Assembly (NCBI RefSeq): GCF_003614975.1 | Contig: NZ_QZWI01000011.1 | Span: 103,828 to 167,827, forward strand | Length of the DNA: 64,000 bases | Reading direction: 5' to 3' | Source of the DNA: Rahnella bruchi | GTDB taxonomy: Bacteria > Pseudomonadota > Gammaproteobacteria > Enterobacterales > Enterobacteriaceae | Shown: in pieces, positions 26,790-34,851 of the stretch | Position numbering within the stretch: the stretch's first letter is position 1 | Layout of the letters: every line of letters starts with the position of its first letter | Made by a program: the position numbers and the translations under genes | The notes under the pieces: generated by a model | Databases searched by the model: none | What the model saw: the letters and a program-made list of their open reading frames with translations, nothing else | What the model was told of the DNA's origin: nothing

Positions 26790-26821
26790 AATCGTTCTTA
26801 TCCTGAAAACGTGAGGGGTCG

Positions 26822-26841
26822 CTGGCCGGTGTCCCGGCCAG
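26822..26841. repeat. Intercistronic hairpin between togT and pelX
   Basis: CTGGCCGG and CCGGCCAG form an 8-bp stem with a TGTC loop in the 88-base gap. There is no T run on the coding strand, so it more likely stabilises or adjusts the transcript than ends it. Confidence 0.5.
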
Positions 26842-26877
26842 TCGGTAAAGTGATAAAAAGCAGAGTTAAATCAGGGG

Positions 26878-28443
26878 TTACGGTTTTTGCGTGGCGCTGA
26901 CCATCGGTTTAGAGGCGTCAACGTCCACAGCGGGAGTGTCGAAGATTTTGCGGCAGACTTTGCTGTTGCCCCAGCATTCTTCATACGGATAGCCGATCAG
27001 TTCTTCCATCACCGCACGAACGTCCGGCTGGATCTCGCTGATTGCCCCGCCCGCTTTGATACGCGCCACTTCGCCCAGCACCACTAAGTGCGTTTTGCGG
27101 TTCAGTTTCATCTGGTGACTGAAGACCATCGCCATCAGCGCCAGAGCAATTACGCCGATGAAGAACACCAGCGCAATCGCCGTCACCGCACTTTCAGGCT
27201 GAGTATGGGATTTAGACTGGAAACCGTAGAAGCTTAAAATCGCGCCCATCACAAAGACAATCACCGAGCGCATCAGCTTACCGGAGAAGGTCATTGCACC
27301 CGCGTAAATTCCCTCGCGGCGACGGCCGGTAAAGGCTTCATCAATATCCGCCAGGAAGGTGTAAACGGTCCACGGAATGTAATAGACGCCGCCGGTACCG
27401 ATACCAAAGACCACGGTGATCGTCAGCATGGCGACGGTCGCATACTGCTGCGGCAGATGCAGCAAGTGCAGCAGGCTGTAGCAGGCGACCGAGAATACGA
27501 CGATGCCGAGCGCCAGAATGTAAGGCTTGCTGAAGCCGTGTTTCACACAAATTCCGATGAAAATGGCGGTAGAGAACAGTTGCAGGATTGAGTTCAGACT
27601 GCTCAGCCCGGCGACCATTGTCGGATCATATTGCAGCACGAAGATAATGAAATAGGTGAATACTGAGGCGAACAGCCATTCCGCGCCGAAACCGCACAGA
27701 TACATCCCCAGATGTTTACGGAATACGCGCAGGTGGAAGGTAGATTTCATGTCGCGCACCAGCGTCAGCATGGTTTTACCCAGCGTCATTTTCTTCTCAT
27801 CCACCGGCGTGGTTTCTTCCACCGGACGTTCCCAGGAAGAAAGATATAACAGACCGATGGCGATACACAGGATCACGCCGTAGGTCAGCGCGGTAAAGAA
27901 GAACGGCTGCGCGGAATCTTTGCCGTAAATCAGGATGAACTGACCAGGAATGAACGCCGCCAGAAAGTTCGCCACTTTGCCGAAAATCGCTTTGTAGCCG
28001 GTCAGTTTGGAACGGGCCGAAAAATCGGTGGTCATTTCGGTGGCCAGTGTTTCATAAGGCACCATCACCGAGGTGTAAATCAGTTCGAACAGCACATACG
28101 TGGAAAGGTAATACCAGAATCCGAAGCCTTCGACCCATAACAGCGGGTAGAACATCATCAGCGGTACGCCGAGCAGGATAAAGAATCGACGGCGTCCGAA
28201 ACGTTTGCCGAGGCGCGTTTTGCCAAAATTATCAGAAAGATAACCCATCAGCGGATTACTGATAGCATCTATGATGCTGGCAACAGAGAAGATGGCCGAT
28301 GCCTGTAACAGCGTCAGGCCGCAAAAGGTGGTGTAGAAATAGAGCAACCAAATACCGGCAATTGCCAGCGCCCCGCTGCCCAGTAAGTTCCCGCCGCCAT
28401 ACGCCAACTGGTGTCTGAAAAGAATTGGTTTTTCTGCGTTCAT
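26878..28443 (-). CDS. togT: GPH-family oligogalacturonide transporter (TogT-like)
   Basis: The 521-residue protein has 12 membrane helices and glycoside-pentoside-hexuronide family marks: FRHQLAYGGGNLLGSGALAI, IIDAISNPLMGYLSDNFGKT, RFGRRRFFILLGVPLMMFYP and VPYETLATEMTTDFSARSKL. TogT in Dickeya imports oligogalacturonides with a cation. The long hydrophilic C-terminus (about 70 residues after the last helix) is also seen in such transporters. It is first in the run togT-pelX-kdgM-GH5. Upstream there is a strong CRP site and a KdgR-like dyad. Confidence 0.85.
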   Translation of the reverse strand: MNAEKPILFRHQLAYGGGNLLGSGALAIAGIWLLYFYTTFCGLTLLQASAIFSVASIIDAISNPLMGYLSDNFGKTRLGKRFGRRRFFILLGVPLMMFYPLLWVEGFGFWYYLSTYVLFELIYTSVMVPYETLATEMTTDFSARSKLTGYKAIFGKVANFLAAFIPGQFILIYGKDSAQPFFFTALTYGVILCIAIGLLYLSSWERPVEETTPVDEKKMTLGKTMLTLVRDMKSTFHLRVFRKHLGMYLCGFGAEWLFASVFTYFIIFVLQYDPTMVAGLSSLNSILQLFSTAIFIGICVKHGFSKPYILALGIVVFSVACYSLLHLLHLPQQYATVAMLTITVVFGIGTGGVYYIPWTVYTFLADIDEAFTGRRREGIYAGAMTFSGKLMRSVIVFVMGAILSFYGFQSKSHTQPESAVTAIALVFFIGVIALALMAMVFSHQMKLNRKTHLVVLGEVARIKAGGAISEIQPDVRAVMEELIGYPYEECWGNSKVCRKIFDTPAVDVDASKPMVSATQKP

Positions 28444-28469
28444 AGTATTCCCGCCCGAGAGTGTTTTAA

Positions 28470-28493
28470 AAATCTGAACCGGTGTTTCGATTT
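28470..28493. promoter_or_regulatory. KdgR-like operator upstream of togT
   Basis: AAATCTGAAC-CGGT-GTTTCGATTT is an imperfect dyad starting 27 bases before the togT ATG. It resembles the KdgR box (GAAAC-N4-GTTTC core flanked by AAAT/ATTT), with mismatches in the left arm. The two clear boxes elsewhere in this window strengthen the reading. Confidence 0.45.
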
Positions 28494-28534
28494 TATGGAT
28501 ATGGCGTTTTATATAGGCGGGGCGAATGAATAGA

Positions 28535-28550
28535 TGTGAATTAGTTCACA
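28535..28550. promoter_or_regulatory. CRP site upstream of togT
   Basis: TGTGA-ATTAGT-TCACA is a perfect CRP core; read on the togT strand the flanks are AAA and TCT, giving about 18 of 22 consensus matches. It is 92 bases upstream of togT, a classic activation distance. The remainder of 28444-28839 (396 bases) shows no gene. Confidence 0.85.
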
Positions 28551-28839
28551 TTTGACACAGGAGTGGTCGAATGAACGGTCAGTTTTGAGATACGTGTAAC
28601 AATATCATTCATAATTAATACACAATTTGCGCGACTATTGGGAATGAATTGGTTTGAAACCGAATGATTAGAAAACTATGGCCTATGAAACCGTGGGTTA
28701 AGTTCAGGCAGGATGAGAGTTTTAGACGGGAATTTTCCGTGAAGGTCATGCATCTGACGGGAGCCATTATGGCTATGGCGTTCAAATTCAGACAAATAAG
28801 GCCATTCCCTGGCCCTGGTGCCTGCTACAGCGAGTCGTT

Positions 28840-29856
28840 TTATTGCGCAGTGGCGTGCGGTCCGCTTTTCAGCAGCGTCGCGGTGCTTTCATGCAGTTCA
28901 TCGAGCAGTGTATAACGCTTTCGATATTCAGAACGTTTCTTACTGGCAATCTCTTCCATCGGTTTGCGCGGCAACTCCAGCGGCACGTCGTACAGTGCAG
29001 AGGAATAGGGTGTGGCGCTGATGGAATCCCAGAATTCGTTATAGCTGGCGACAAACACGTTTTTCTTACGGTGACGGTAGCGCAGGCTGCGGAACACGTG
29101 GCCGGTATCGCTTACCGCCAGAATGCGCTGAACGCCGGTTTCAGCCGCGACGCGTTGCAGGGTTTCCAGCAGCAGGCGTTTCGGGAACAAACCGTAGCAG
29201 GATTTTGTTGCCTGCTTAATGACGTCATGTGGCGTTGAGCGGTGTGCGCCCTGGAATCCTCCAACGATCAGCGTCGGACCTTCCGGACGTTGCACAATGC
29301 TGAAGGTCAGCGCCGCCAGCAACGTATCTTCCATATACAAGAACATATTGGCTTCGCCTTCGCGCTCAGATTTACCGATTGACCCCAGCACCACGCTGAA
29401 AGCTTCGCCGTCTTTACCGGTGAACTGTGTAACGGTGTTGCCCTTTTCGCTGAGGAAGGTGTTACGCATCTGAACGTTTTCGAGGTTCCTCACAAACTCG
29501 TAGTGGTCGACCAGCGCGTCGGCGCGCCCGGCAGAAGGCAGACCGAGATACAGATAAGGTTTGTGAATTTTGCTCGGCAATTTAGTCTGCACGCTGAATG
29601 CTTCATGCCAGACCGGTTCGCTGGCCATTTTGTTAAGCACTTTCAGGGTATCGAGCGGATGCAACAACGTACGGACGGCGTATTTCACGCGGAACATGCG
29701 GTCGCGCCACAAGTTATCAGGCACACGTGCGCCGCTCAGCAGATCCATAAACAAGCTGAATCCGCTGCTTTTTTTGATTGTTTCTTCAGCGGCGATTTGT
29801 CCCGAGGAAAAGGTGCCGCTGAGGGATTCGGTTTCGTTAAGGGGTGAGTGTTCCAT
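28840..29856 (-). CDS. VirK/YbjX (DUF535) family protein
   Basis: The 338-residue protein matches the VirK/YbjX family: VWHEAFSVQTKLPSKIHKPY, LGLPSAGRADALVDHYEFVR, LYMEDTLLAALTFSIVQRPE, IVGGFQGAHRSTPHDVIKQA and YNEFWDSISA. In Salmonella and Shigella relatives are linked to virulence and to resistance to cationic peptides; the molecular activity is unknown. No signal peptide is seen. A direct repeat resembling a PhoP box lies about 105 bases upstream, in keeping with PhoPQ control of Salmonella virK. Confidence 0.88.
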   Translation of the reverse strand: MEHSPLNETESLSGTFSSGQIAAEETIKKSSGFSLFMDLLSGARVPDNLWRDRMFRVKYAVRTLLHPLDTLKVLNKMASEPVWHEAFSVQTKLPSKIHKPYLYLGLPSAGRADALVDHYEFVRNLENVQMRNTFLSEKGNTVTQFTGKDGEAFSVVLGSIGKSEREGEANMFLYMEDTLLAALTFSIVQRPEGPTLIVGGFQGAHRSTPHDVIKQATKSCYGLFPKRLLLETLQRVAAETGVQRILAVSDTGHVFRSLRYRHRKKNVFVASYNEFWDSISATPYSSALYDVPLELPRKPMEEIASKKRSEYRKRYTLLDELHESTATLLKSGPHATAQ

Positions 29857-29958
29857 GATCGGTTTCCGCTGCCTGAAATAATCACGGTATCACCCGATTT
29901 TTAAACATCTTTACAACGTGGATTTAAAGAGAACCCAATTCAGCAGGAAAATGAAGAG

Positions 29959-29975
29959 CGTTTAGCTGCCGTTTA
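29959..29975 (+). promoter_or_regulatory. PhoP-box-like direct repeat upstream of the VirK/YbjX gene
   Basis: CGTTTA-GCTGC-CGTTTA is a hexamer repeated with the 5-base spacing of the PhoP box; a further GTTTA overlaps downstream. It is in reverse orientation to the gene at 29856, an arrangement known for some PhoP promoters. Confidence 0.45.
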
Positions 29976-30042
29976 GTTTACACAATGCTTACGCTTTCTC
30001 CTTTATTCCTCCACAAATTTTTTTCTTATCTTTAGTAAGGGG

Positions 30043-30417
30043 TTACAGAGGATCATTGCTGTGAACAGTTCCCCACTCGCACATCATATCTAACACCGGG
30101 ATCAGCGACTGGCCGCGCGCTGACAGGCTGTACTCCACCTTGGGCGGAATTTGCGGGTATTCATTTCTGATGATCAGGCCGTCACTTTCCAGCTCTTTCA
30201 GCGTCAGGCTGAGTGTTCTGAAGGAAATTTTCCCCAGACGGCGTTTGAGTTCATTGAAACGCACCACGGGCGTGGCGCCGGTCAGAGAATAGAGGATGAC
30301 CATTTTATATTTTCCGCTGACCAGCGAAAGCGTGTAGGCAAATCCCGTATCTTCCTGAAGTACGCAGGCATTAACCGTTTCGTTTATAACCGTTTCATTT
30401 ATAACTTCTTCGTTCAT
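30043..30417 (-). CDS. HxlR-family transcriptional regulator
   Basis: From the ATG at 30417 (AGGAT eight bases upstream) the protein has 124 residues. The winged helix is seen in LSLVSGKYKMVILYSLTGAT, VRFNELKRRLGKISFRTLSL, TLKELESDGLIIRNEYPQIP and PKVEYSLSARGQSLIPVLDM, a standard HxlR pattern. The N-terminal tail holds a short repeat (VINETVINETV) and a single Cys in NACVLQED before the helix; some HxlR proteins sense quinones or diamide through such a Cys. It is divergent from an NAD(P)H oxidoreductase, which it likely represses. Confidence 0.88.
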   Translation of the reverse strand: MNEEVINETVINETVNACVLQEDTGFAYTLSLVSGKYKMVILYSLTGATPVVRFNELKRRLGKISFRTLSLTLKELESDGLIIRNEYPQIPPKVEYSLSARGQSLIPVLDMMCEWGTVHSNDPL

Positions 30418-30435
30418 GACACTATCCTTTTGTAT

Positions 30436-30465
30436 AGTACATATCACAAATGACAGTATTGTACT
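30436..30465. promoter_or_regulatory. Dyad between HxlR regulator and oxidoreductase
   Basis: AGTACA and TGTACT are perfect 6-bp arms separated by 18 bases, centred at 30450.5 in the divergent promoter region. Spacing and location fit an HxlR-dimer operator. Confidence 0.45.
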
Positions 30466-30564
30466 TTAAATTAAAGCTGCCTATGATGCAAACATCAACG
30501 GGACATGACCTTATTTATTTAACGATTCAAATTACGATTCATATAAAAATTGAGAGGCTTTTAC

Positions 30565-31095
30565 TTGAAAACGCTCATTATCGTTACGCATCCAAATATC
30601 AATAACTCCGTGGCCAATAAAAGGTGGGTAGAGGAATTAGAAAAACACCCTGACTTATTTACCGTGCATCAGATTTATCAGGCTTATCCTGACGGCGTAA
30701 TTGATGTTCAGAAGGAACAGCAGTTAATTGAGCAGCATGACAATATTGTGCTGCAATTTCCGGTGTACTGGTTTAACTGTCCACCGCTGCTGAAACAATG
30801 GCTGGATGAAGTATTTACCTACGGCTGGGCATACGGCTCCGCCAGCGGGCACAAGCTCAGAGGGCGCAAGTTTGCAGTGGCCGTCAGCGCTGGGGTTAAG
30901 GAAGTGGATTGTGCCCCTGAAGGACGTTATCTTCATTCCATGCAGGAAATACTTTTGCCTTTCCAAATGACCGCTAAATATGTTGAGGCCAATTATCTGC
31001 CATTCTATGCTTTCTATGGTGCAGAGTTTGATATTGTGCCGGAGGAATTAGAACGCAGTGCTAAAGGCTATATTGATTATCTTCAGTCTTTTTAA
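30565..31095 (+). CDS. NAD(P)H dehydrogenase (quinone)/flavodoxin-like oxidoreductase
   Basis: The 176-residue flavoprotein of the NQO1/KefF/MdaB type starts with TTG at 30565, seven bases after GAGAGG. It has TLIIVTHPNINNSVANKRWV (flavin phosphate loop), NIVLQFPVYWFNCPPLLKQW (the signature FPVYWFxxPxxLKxW) and LDEVFTYGWAYGS. Such enzymes reduce quinones by two electrons or act as regulatory partners of potassium exporters; no such exporter is nearby. The divergent HxlR gene suggests induction by electrophiles or quinones. Confidence 0.88.
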   Translation: MKTLIIVTHPNINNSVANKRWVEELEKHPDLFTVHQIYQAYPDGVIDVQKEQQLIEQHDNIVLQFPVYWFNCPPLLKQWLDEVFTYGWAYGSASGHKLRGRKFAVAVSAGVKEVDCAPEGRYLHSMQEILLPFQMTAKYVEANYLPFYAFYGAEFDIVPEELERSAKGYIDYLQSF

Positions 31096-31128
31096 ATAAT
31101 CCGGTCGTTAAGTCAAAAGATAAAGAAA

Positions 31129-31148
31129 AACCCGGCGCATGCCGGGTT
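31129..31148. terminator. Terminator after the oxidoreductase gene
   Basis: AACCCGGC and GCCGGGTT form an 8-bp stem with a GCAT loop; the preceding A run makes it better as a terminator for the minus-strand gene at 31180 than for the plus strand, but it may serve both. Confidence 0.6.
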
Positions 31149-31179
31149 ATGTTTATGAATATAATAAAATAGCGGATGA

Positions 31180-32262
31180 CTATTTATTCTCGACAAATTC
31201 AAATGCCAGACGCAGCTGTTCCGCATTCGGATTTCCCGGCAACAAATGGATGGATTCTCCGGCTTGTAATGTGCGTTCAATCAGGCGCGACATCTGTTGC
31301 CCGTCGTGAATATCCACCTGCAATTGCGCCAGACTGACCGGCAAGTCCAGCACTTTATACAATGCGGTCAGTTGCTGTACGACTTCAGGCTGATTGAGCA
31401 ACGCGCTTTGCACCAGAATGCCATACGCCACTTTTGTGCCGTGCAGGAAGGCATCGGTTTGCGGCAAAGCGGTCAGGCCGTTGTGAACTGAATGCGCCGC
31501 CGCGATACGCGTATAACGATCGCCCAGCCCACCGACTAAACCGCCACCCGCAATAATCGCGTCCAGCACGTTGAGGAACGACTGCGTCAGCTGGTTATCG
31601 TCCTGCGCCTGCAACGCTGCTTCGCTTTCATTAAGCAATACATCACGAATAGTCAGCGCGGTATTCAGGCCGAGTTGTACCGTTAATGGCAGTTTTTCCG
31701 GCTGCGGGCTGAGCACCACGGCTTCGTACCATTTCGCCAGCGTATCGCCGATGCCGGCCAGCAGATATTCTTTCGGCGCACGCAATATAATGCGCGGCTC
31801 GACCAGTACCAGATGGTTGGCGTCGTTGAAAATTTCATAGCGCAGCGCCTGCCCTTCGTCGTTGTACCAGACAGACAGCGGCGTCCAGGCTGCACAGGTC
31901 GCGGCAATGGTTGGGATCGCCACAACCGGTAAACCGAGGCGACGCGCCACCACTTTGGCGGTATCCAGCACAGCACCACCGCCGATGCCAATGACCACCA
32001 GACGGTCGTTCCCGCCGATATCGGCAATGCGCTGCACTTCGGTTTCGCTGCAATGCGCTTTAAACAGAACCCGCTTTGCCTGTGAAGCGGTAAAGGCTTC
32101 CGGCAGATAATCCTGTGCGGCCACTAAGGCGTGCTCGCCATAAATCCACAGCGCTTTATCCAGCTGCGCCGGTGTGTAGAAGTCGCTCAGCCGGTCGATG
32201 GCGCCGGGGAACGAAAAATAGTTAGCGGGGCCGGTTACCACGCGGATATCTGTCTCACTCAT
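31180..32262 (-). CDS. hcxA: HcxA (YbdH)-like iron-type alcohol dehydrogenase
   Basis: The 360-residue protein belongs to the iron-containing alcohol dehydrogenase/glycerol dehydrogenase fold. VVIGIGGGAVLDTAKVVARR (about 89-108) is the NAD(P)-binding loop, VAIPTIAATCAAWTPLSVWY follows, and conserved residues of the metal site are seen in GIGDTLAKWYEA and in AAAHSVHNGLTALPQTDAFL and HGTKVAYGIL. Overall pattern matches YbdH, a hydroxycarboxylate dehydrogenase acting on 2-oxo acids. The start follows AAGGACTTCCCC. It is a single gene, with no obvious pathway partner. Confidence 0.75.
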   Translation of the reverse strand: MSETDIRVVTGPANYFSFPGAIDRLSDFYTPAQLDKALWIYGEHALVAAQDYLPEAFTASQAKRVLFKAHCSETEVQRIADIGGNDRLVVIGIGGGAVLDTAKVVARRLGLPVVAIPTIAATCAAWTPLSVWYNDEGQALRYEIFNDANHLVLVEPRIILRAPKEYLLAGIGDTLAKWYEAVVLSPQPEKLPLTVQLGLNTALTIRDVLLNESEAALQAQDDNQLTQSFLNVLDAIIAGGGLVGGLGDRYTRIAAAHSVHNGLTALPQTDAFLHGTKVAYGILVQSALLNQPEVVQQLTALYKVLDLPVSLAQLQVDIHDGQQMSRLIERTLQAGESIHLLPGNPNAEQLRLAFEFVENK

Positions 32263-32483
32263 GGGGAAGTCCTTAATTTAGAAGCTGTTATCATCCTACG
32301 CCCGGACATCCGGATGGCTAATAATCTTTGGCATTAACTTATGCCTTTTCGTTCGTTGCCATTCATTCGCGGGTCATCAAAACTCGGGCAATCAATTCAT
32401 TAACTCAATATAAGAGCCTGAACAAGGCCTGTCATGAATTGTCCTCTCGTTAAAATGATGATTAACCACACAGGGTAATAACC

Positions 32484-33560
32484 ATGAAACTGTTTTCCTC
32501 GTCGTTACTGGCGTTAAGTTTGCTCTCCGTTTTTCCCTCTTTCACCGCCGTTGCCGCAGAGTCCGCGTCGGTTCCGAAAGCCATCAGTGAACATAAAGGC
32601 CCGGTGCGTATCGCGGTGATCCGCAATCTGGGCTCCGATGACAACACCACGCAGTTTGTGTCCGGTGCCATTCAGGAAGGCCGCAAACTGGGCTTTCAGG
32701 TAAATACCTTTCTCAGTAACGGCGATGACGCCAAATTCCAGGACTTCGTGAATCAGGCCATCAGCCAGAAATACGATGGCATCATTTTGTCGCAAGGGCG
32801 TGACCCTTATTCCACCGAATTGCTCAAGCGCATCACCGCCAGCGGCATTGCGGTGTCGGTATTTGATACCGCGGTCAACGGCGATATTCCCGGTGTAACC
32901 GTGACCCAGCAGGACGACGCGTCTCTCACCGATCTTTCCGTCGGGCAGCTGATTAAAGATTTCAACGGCAAAGCCAATATCGTCAAACTTTGGGTCGCCG
33001 GTTTCCCGCCGATGGAACGCCGTCAGGATGCGTACAAAAAAATCTTAGCCGCCAATCCGGGTATTCATGAGCTGGAATCTGTCGGGGCGGTCTCTTCTGA
33101 CGTTCAGGGGGATACCGCCAATAAAGTCGGCGCGCTGCTGGCGAAATACCCGAAAGGCAAAATCGATGCAATCTGGGGAACCTGGGACGCGTTCAGTCAG
33201 GGCGCGTACAAAGCCTTGCAGGAGAATGGCCGTACCGAGATCAAACTCTACAGCATTGATATTTCAAATCAGGATATCGGCCTGATGCGCGAGGCGAACA
33301 GCCCGTGGAAAGTCAGCGTGGCAGTCGATCCGAAACTGATTGGCGCGATCAACCTGCGTCTTGTCGCGAACAAAATTGCCGGTGAGAAAACGCCTGCCAG
33401 CTATGAATTTAAAGCGGCGGCCATTCCACAGGCGCTGCTGATCAGTAATCCGGATGCAGTCAACGTCGCATCACTGGCGAAAGTCATTCCAGGCTGGGGC
33501 AAATCTGATGATTTTATTGCGCCGTGGTTCGCCACCCTTGAAGCACAACACAAAAAATAA
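32484..33560 (+). CDS. Periplasmic sugar-type substrate-binding protein (type 1 periplasmic-binding fold), orphan
   Basis: The 358-residue protein has a signal peptide (MKLFSSSLLALSLLSVFPSF, cleavage near AVAAES) and the Peripla_BP_4 pattern of ribose/TorT-type binding proteins: VRIAVIRNLGSDDNTTQFVS, FQDFVNQAISQKYDGIILSQ, IDAIWGTWDAFSQGAYKALQ and VSVAVDPKLIGAINLRLVAN. There is no ABC permease or ATPase next to it. The following LVIVD-repeat gene begins nine bases after its stop, so the pair is an operon. The ligand is unknown. Confidence 0.82.
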   Translation: MKLFSSSLLALSLLSVFPSFTAVAAESASVPKAISEHKGPVRIAVIRNLGSDDNTTQFVSGAIQEGRKLGFQVNTFLSNGDDAKFQDFVNQAISQKYDGIILSQGRDPYSTELLKRITASGIAVSVFDTAVNGDIPGVTVTQQDDASLTDLSVGQLIKDFNGKANIVKLWVAGFPPMERRQDAYKKILAANPGIHELESVGAVSSDVQGDTANKVGALLAKYPKGKIDAIWGTWDAFSQGAYKALQENGRTEIKLYSIDISNQDIGLMREANSPWKVSVAVDPKLIGAINLRLVANKIAGEKTPASYEFKAAAIPQALLISNPDAVNVASLAKVIPGWGKSDDFIAPWFATLEAQHKK

Positions 33561-33569
33561 GGGCGGAAG

Positions 33570-34817
33570 ATGACAACACACACTCTCCCGACGCCGGAAT
33601 ACAGCCGCAATATGCGGCTGATCGGCCACAGCGATCAGGGCGGCAAACCGGACGGCGTGCAGGTGATGGTTCACCGTGGTTATGCCTACATCGGCCATAT
33701 GGTGTCGCAGGGCTTTTCTATTGTGGATGTGCGTGACCCGAAAAATCCGCGCGCCGCCGGTTTTATCTCTGCGCCGCCGGGCACATGGAACGTACATTTA
33801 CAGGCGCACGACGATTTACTGCTGGTGATCAACGCGCGTGATTTGTTCGCCGACGTGCGTTTTGCTGATGAAAAAGTGTATTACACCCGTTCTGTCAGCG
33901 ACACGGTCCAAGGCACGCAGCAGCGCGGCTGGAGCGCCGGTGTACGTATCTTCGATATTTCGGTGCCCGATCAACCAAAAGAGATCGGTTTTCTCGGGCT
34001 GGAAGGTATCGGCGTGCATCGCATCTGGTACGTCGGCGGGCGCTGGGCATACGTCTCTGCGCTGATTGACGGCTACAGCGATTACATTTTTCTGACTATC
34101 GATCTGGCTGACCCGCGCAATCCGCAGGTTGCCGGACGCTGGTGGTTGCCAGGCATGCACACCGCAGGCGGAGAAACACCGGACTGGCCGCAAGGCAAAC
34201 GCTATGCACTGCATCACGCGATTATCAGCGGTGATACCGCTTACGCCAGCTGGCGCGATGGTGGTCTGACGCTGCTGGATATTAAGGATCGCAGCGCGCC
34301 GCAGCTGATTTCGCATCGTAACTGGAGCCCGCCTTTTGGCGGAGGTACGCATACTGCACTTCCGCTGCCGGACCGCGATTTGCTGGTCGTGCTCGATGAA
34401 GCAGTGCTGGATAATCAGGAAGATGGCGAGAAACTGATCTGGCTGTTCGATGTGCGCGAGCCGTCGAATCCGGTGAGTATTTCGACTTTCCCGCAGCCGG
34501 ATGAACGGGATTACGTCAGCAAAGGCGCGCATTTCGGCCCGCATAATTTGCACGAAAACCGGCCCGGAAGCTTTGTCAGTTCGACGCTGATTTTCGCCAC
34601 GTACCAGAATGCCGGAGTGCGCGCCTACGACATCAGCAATCCTTATCAGCCGAAAGAAACCGGAGCGCTGGTCCCTGCCGCGCCTGCCACCATGATGGAT
34701 AAACGTCCGGGCAGACCGCAGGTGATCCAGTCCTGCGACGTGTTTGTCGACGCACAAGGGATTATCTACAGCACCGACTACAACGGCGGTTTATCGATTA
34801 TCGAATATCTCGGCTGA
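33570..34817 (+). CDS. LVIVD-repeat (beta-propeller-like) protein
   Basis: The 415-residue protein contains six related blades with the pattern hydrophobic-D-hydrophobic-x-D/x-P-x-x-P: IVDVRDPKNP, IFDISVPDQP, TIDLADPRNP, LLDIKDRSAP, LFDVREPSNP and AYDISNPYQP. This is the LVIVD repeat, which forms a propeller-like scaffold. Histidines in GVHRIWYV, YALHHAIISGD, GGGTHTALPLP and GPHNLHENRPG recur at equivalent places and could bind a metal. No signal peptide is visible although its operon partner is periplasmic. Function is unknown. Confidence 0.72.
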   Translation: MTTHTLPTPEYSRNMRLIGHSDQGGKPDGVQVMVHRGYAYIGHMVSQGFSIVDVRDPKNPRAAGFISAPPGTWNVHLQAHDDLLLVINARDLFADVRFADEKVYYTRSVSDTVQGTQQRGWSAGVRIFDISVPDQPKEIGFLGLEGIGVHRIWYVGGRWAYVSALIDGYSDYIFLTIDLADPRNPQVAGRWWLPGMHTAGGETPDWPQGKRYALHHAIISGDTAYASWRDGGLTLLDIKDRSAPQLISHRNWSPPFGGGTHTALPLPDRDLLVVLDEAVLDNQEDGEKLIWLFDVREPSNPVSISTFPQPDERDYVSKGAHFGPHNLHENRPGSFVSSTLIFATYQNAGVRAYDISNPYQPKETGALVPAAPATMMDKRPGRPQVIQSCDVFVDAQGIIYSTDYNGGLSIIEYLG

Positions 34818-34851
34818 TGTTTTGCCCGCACCTGAAATCATTTGATTCAAC

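Noticed and set aside
33816..34757. A 313-codon frame antisense to the LVIVD-repeat gene
   Set aside because: Sense frame shows six clear repeats; the antisense product has no recognisable features.
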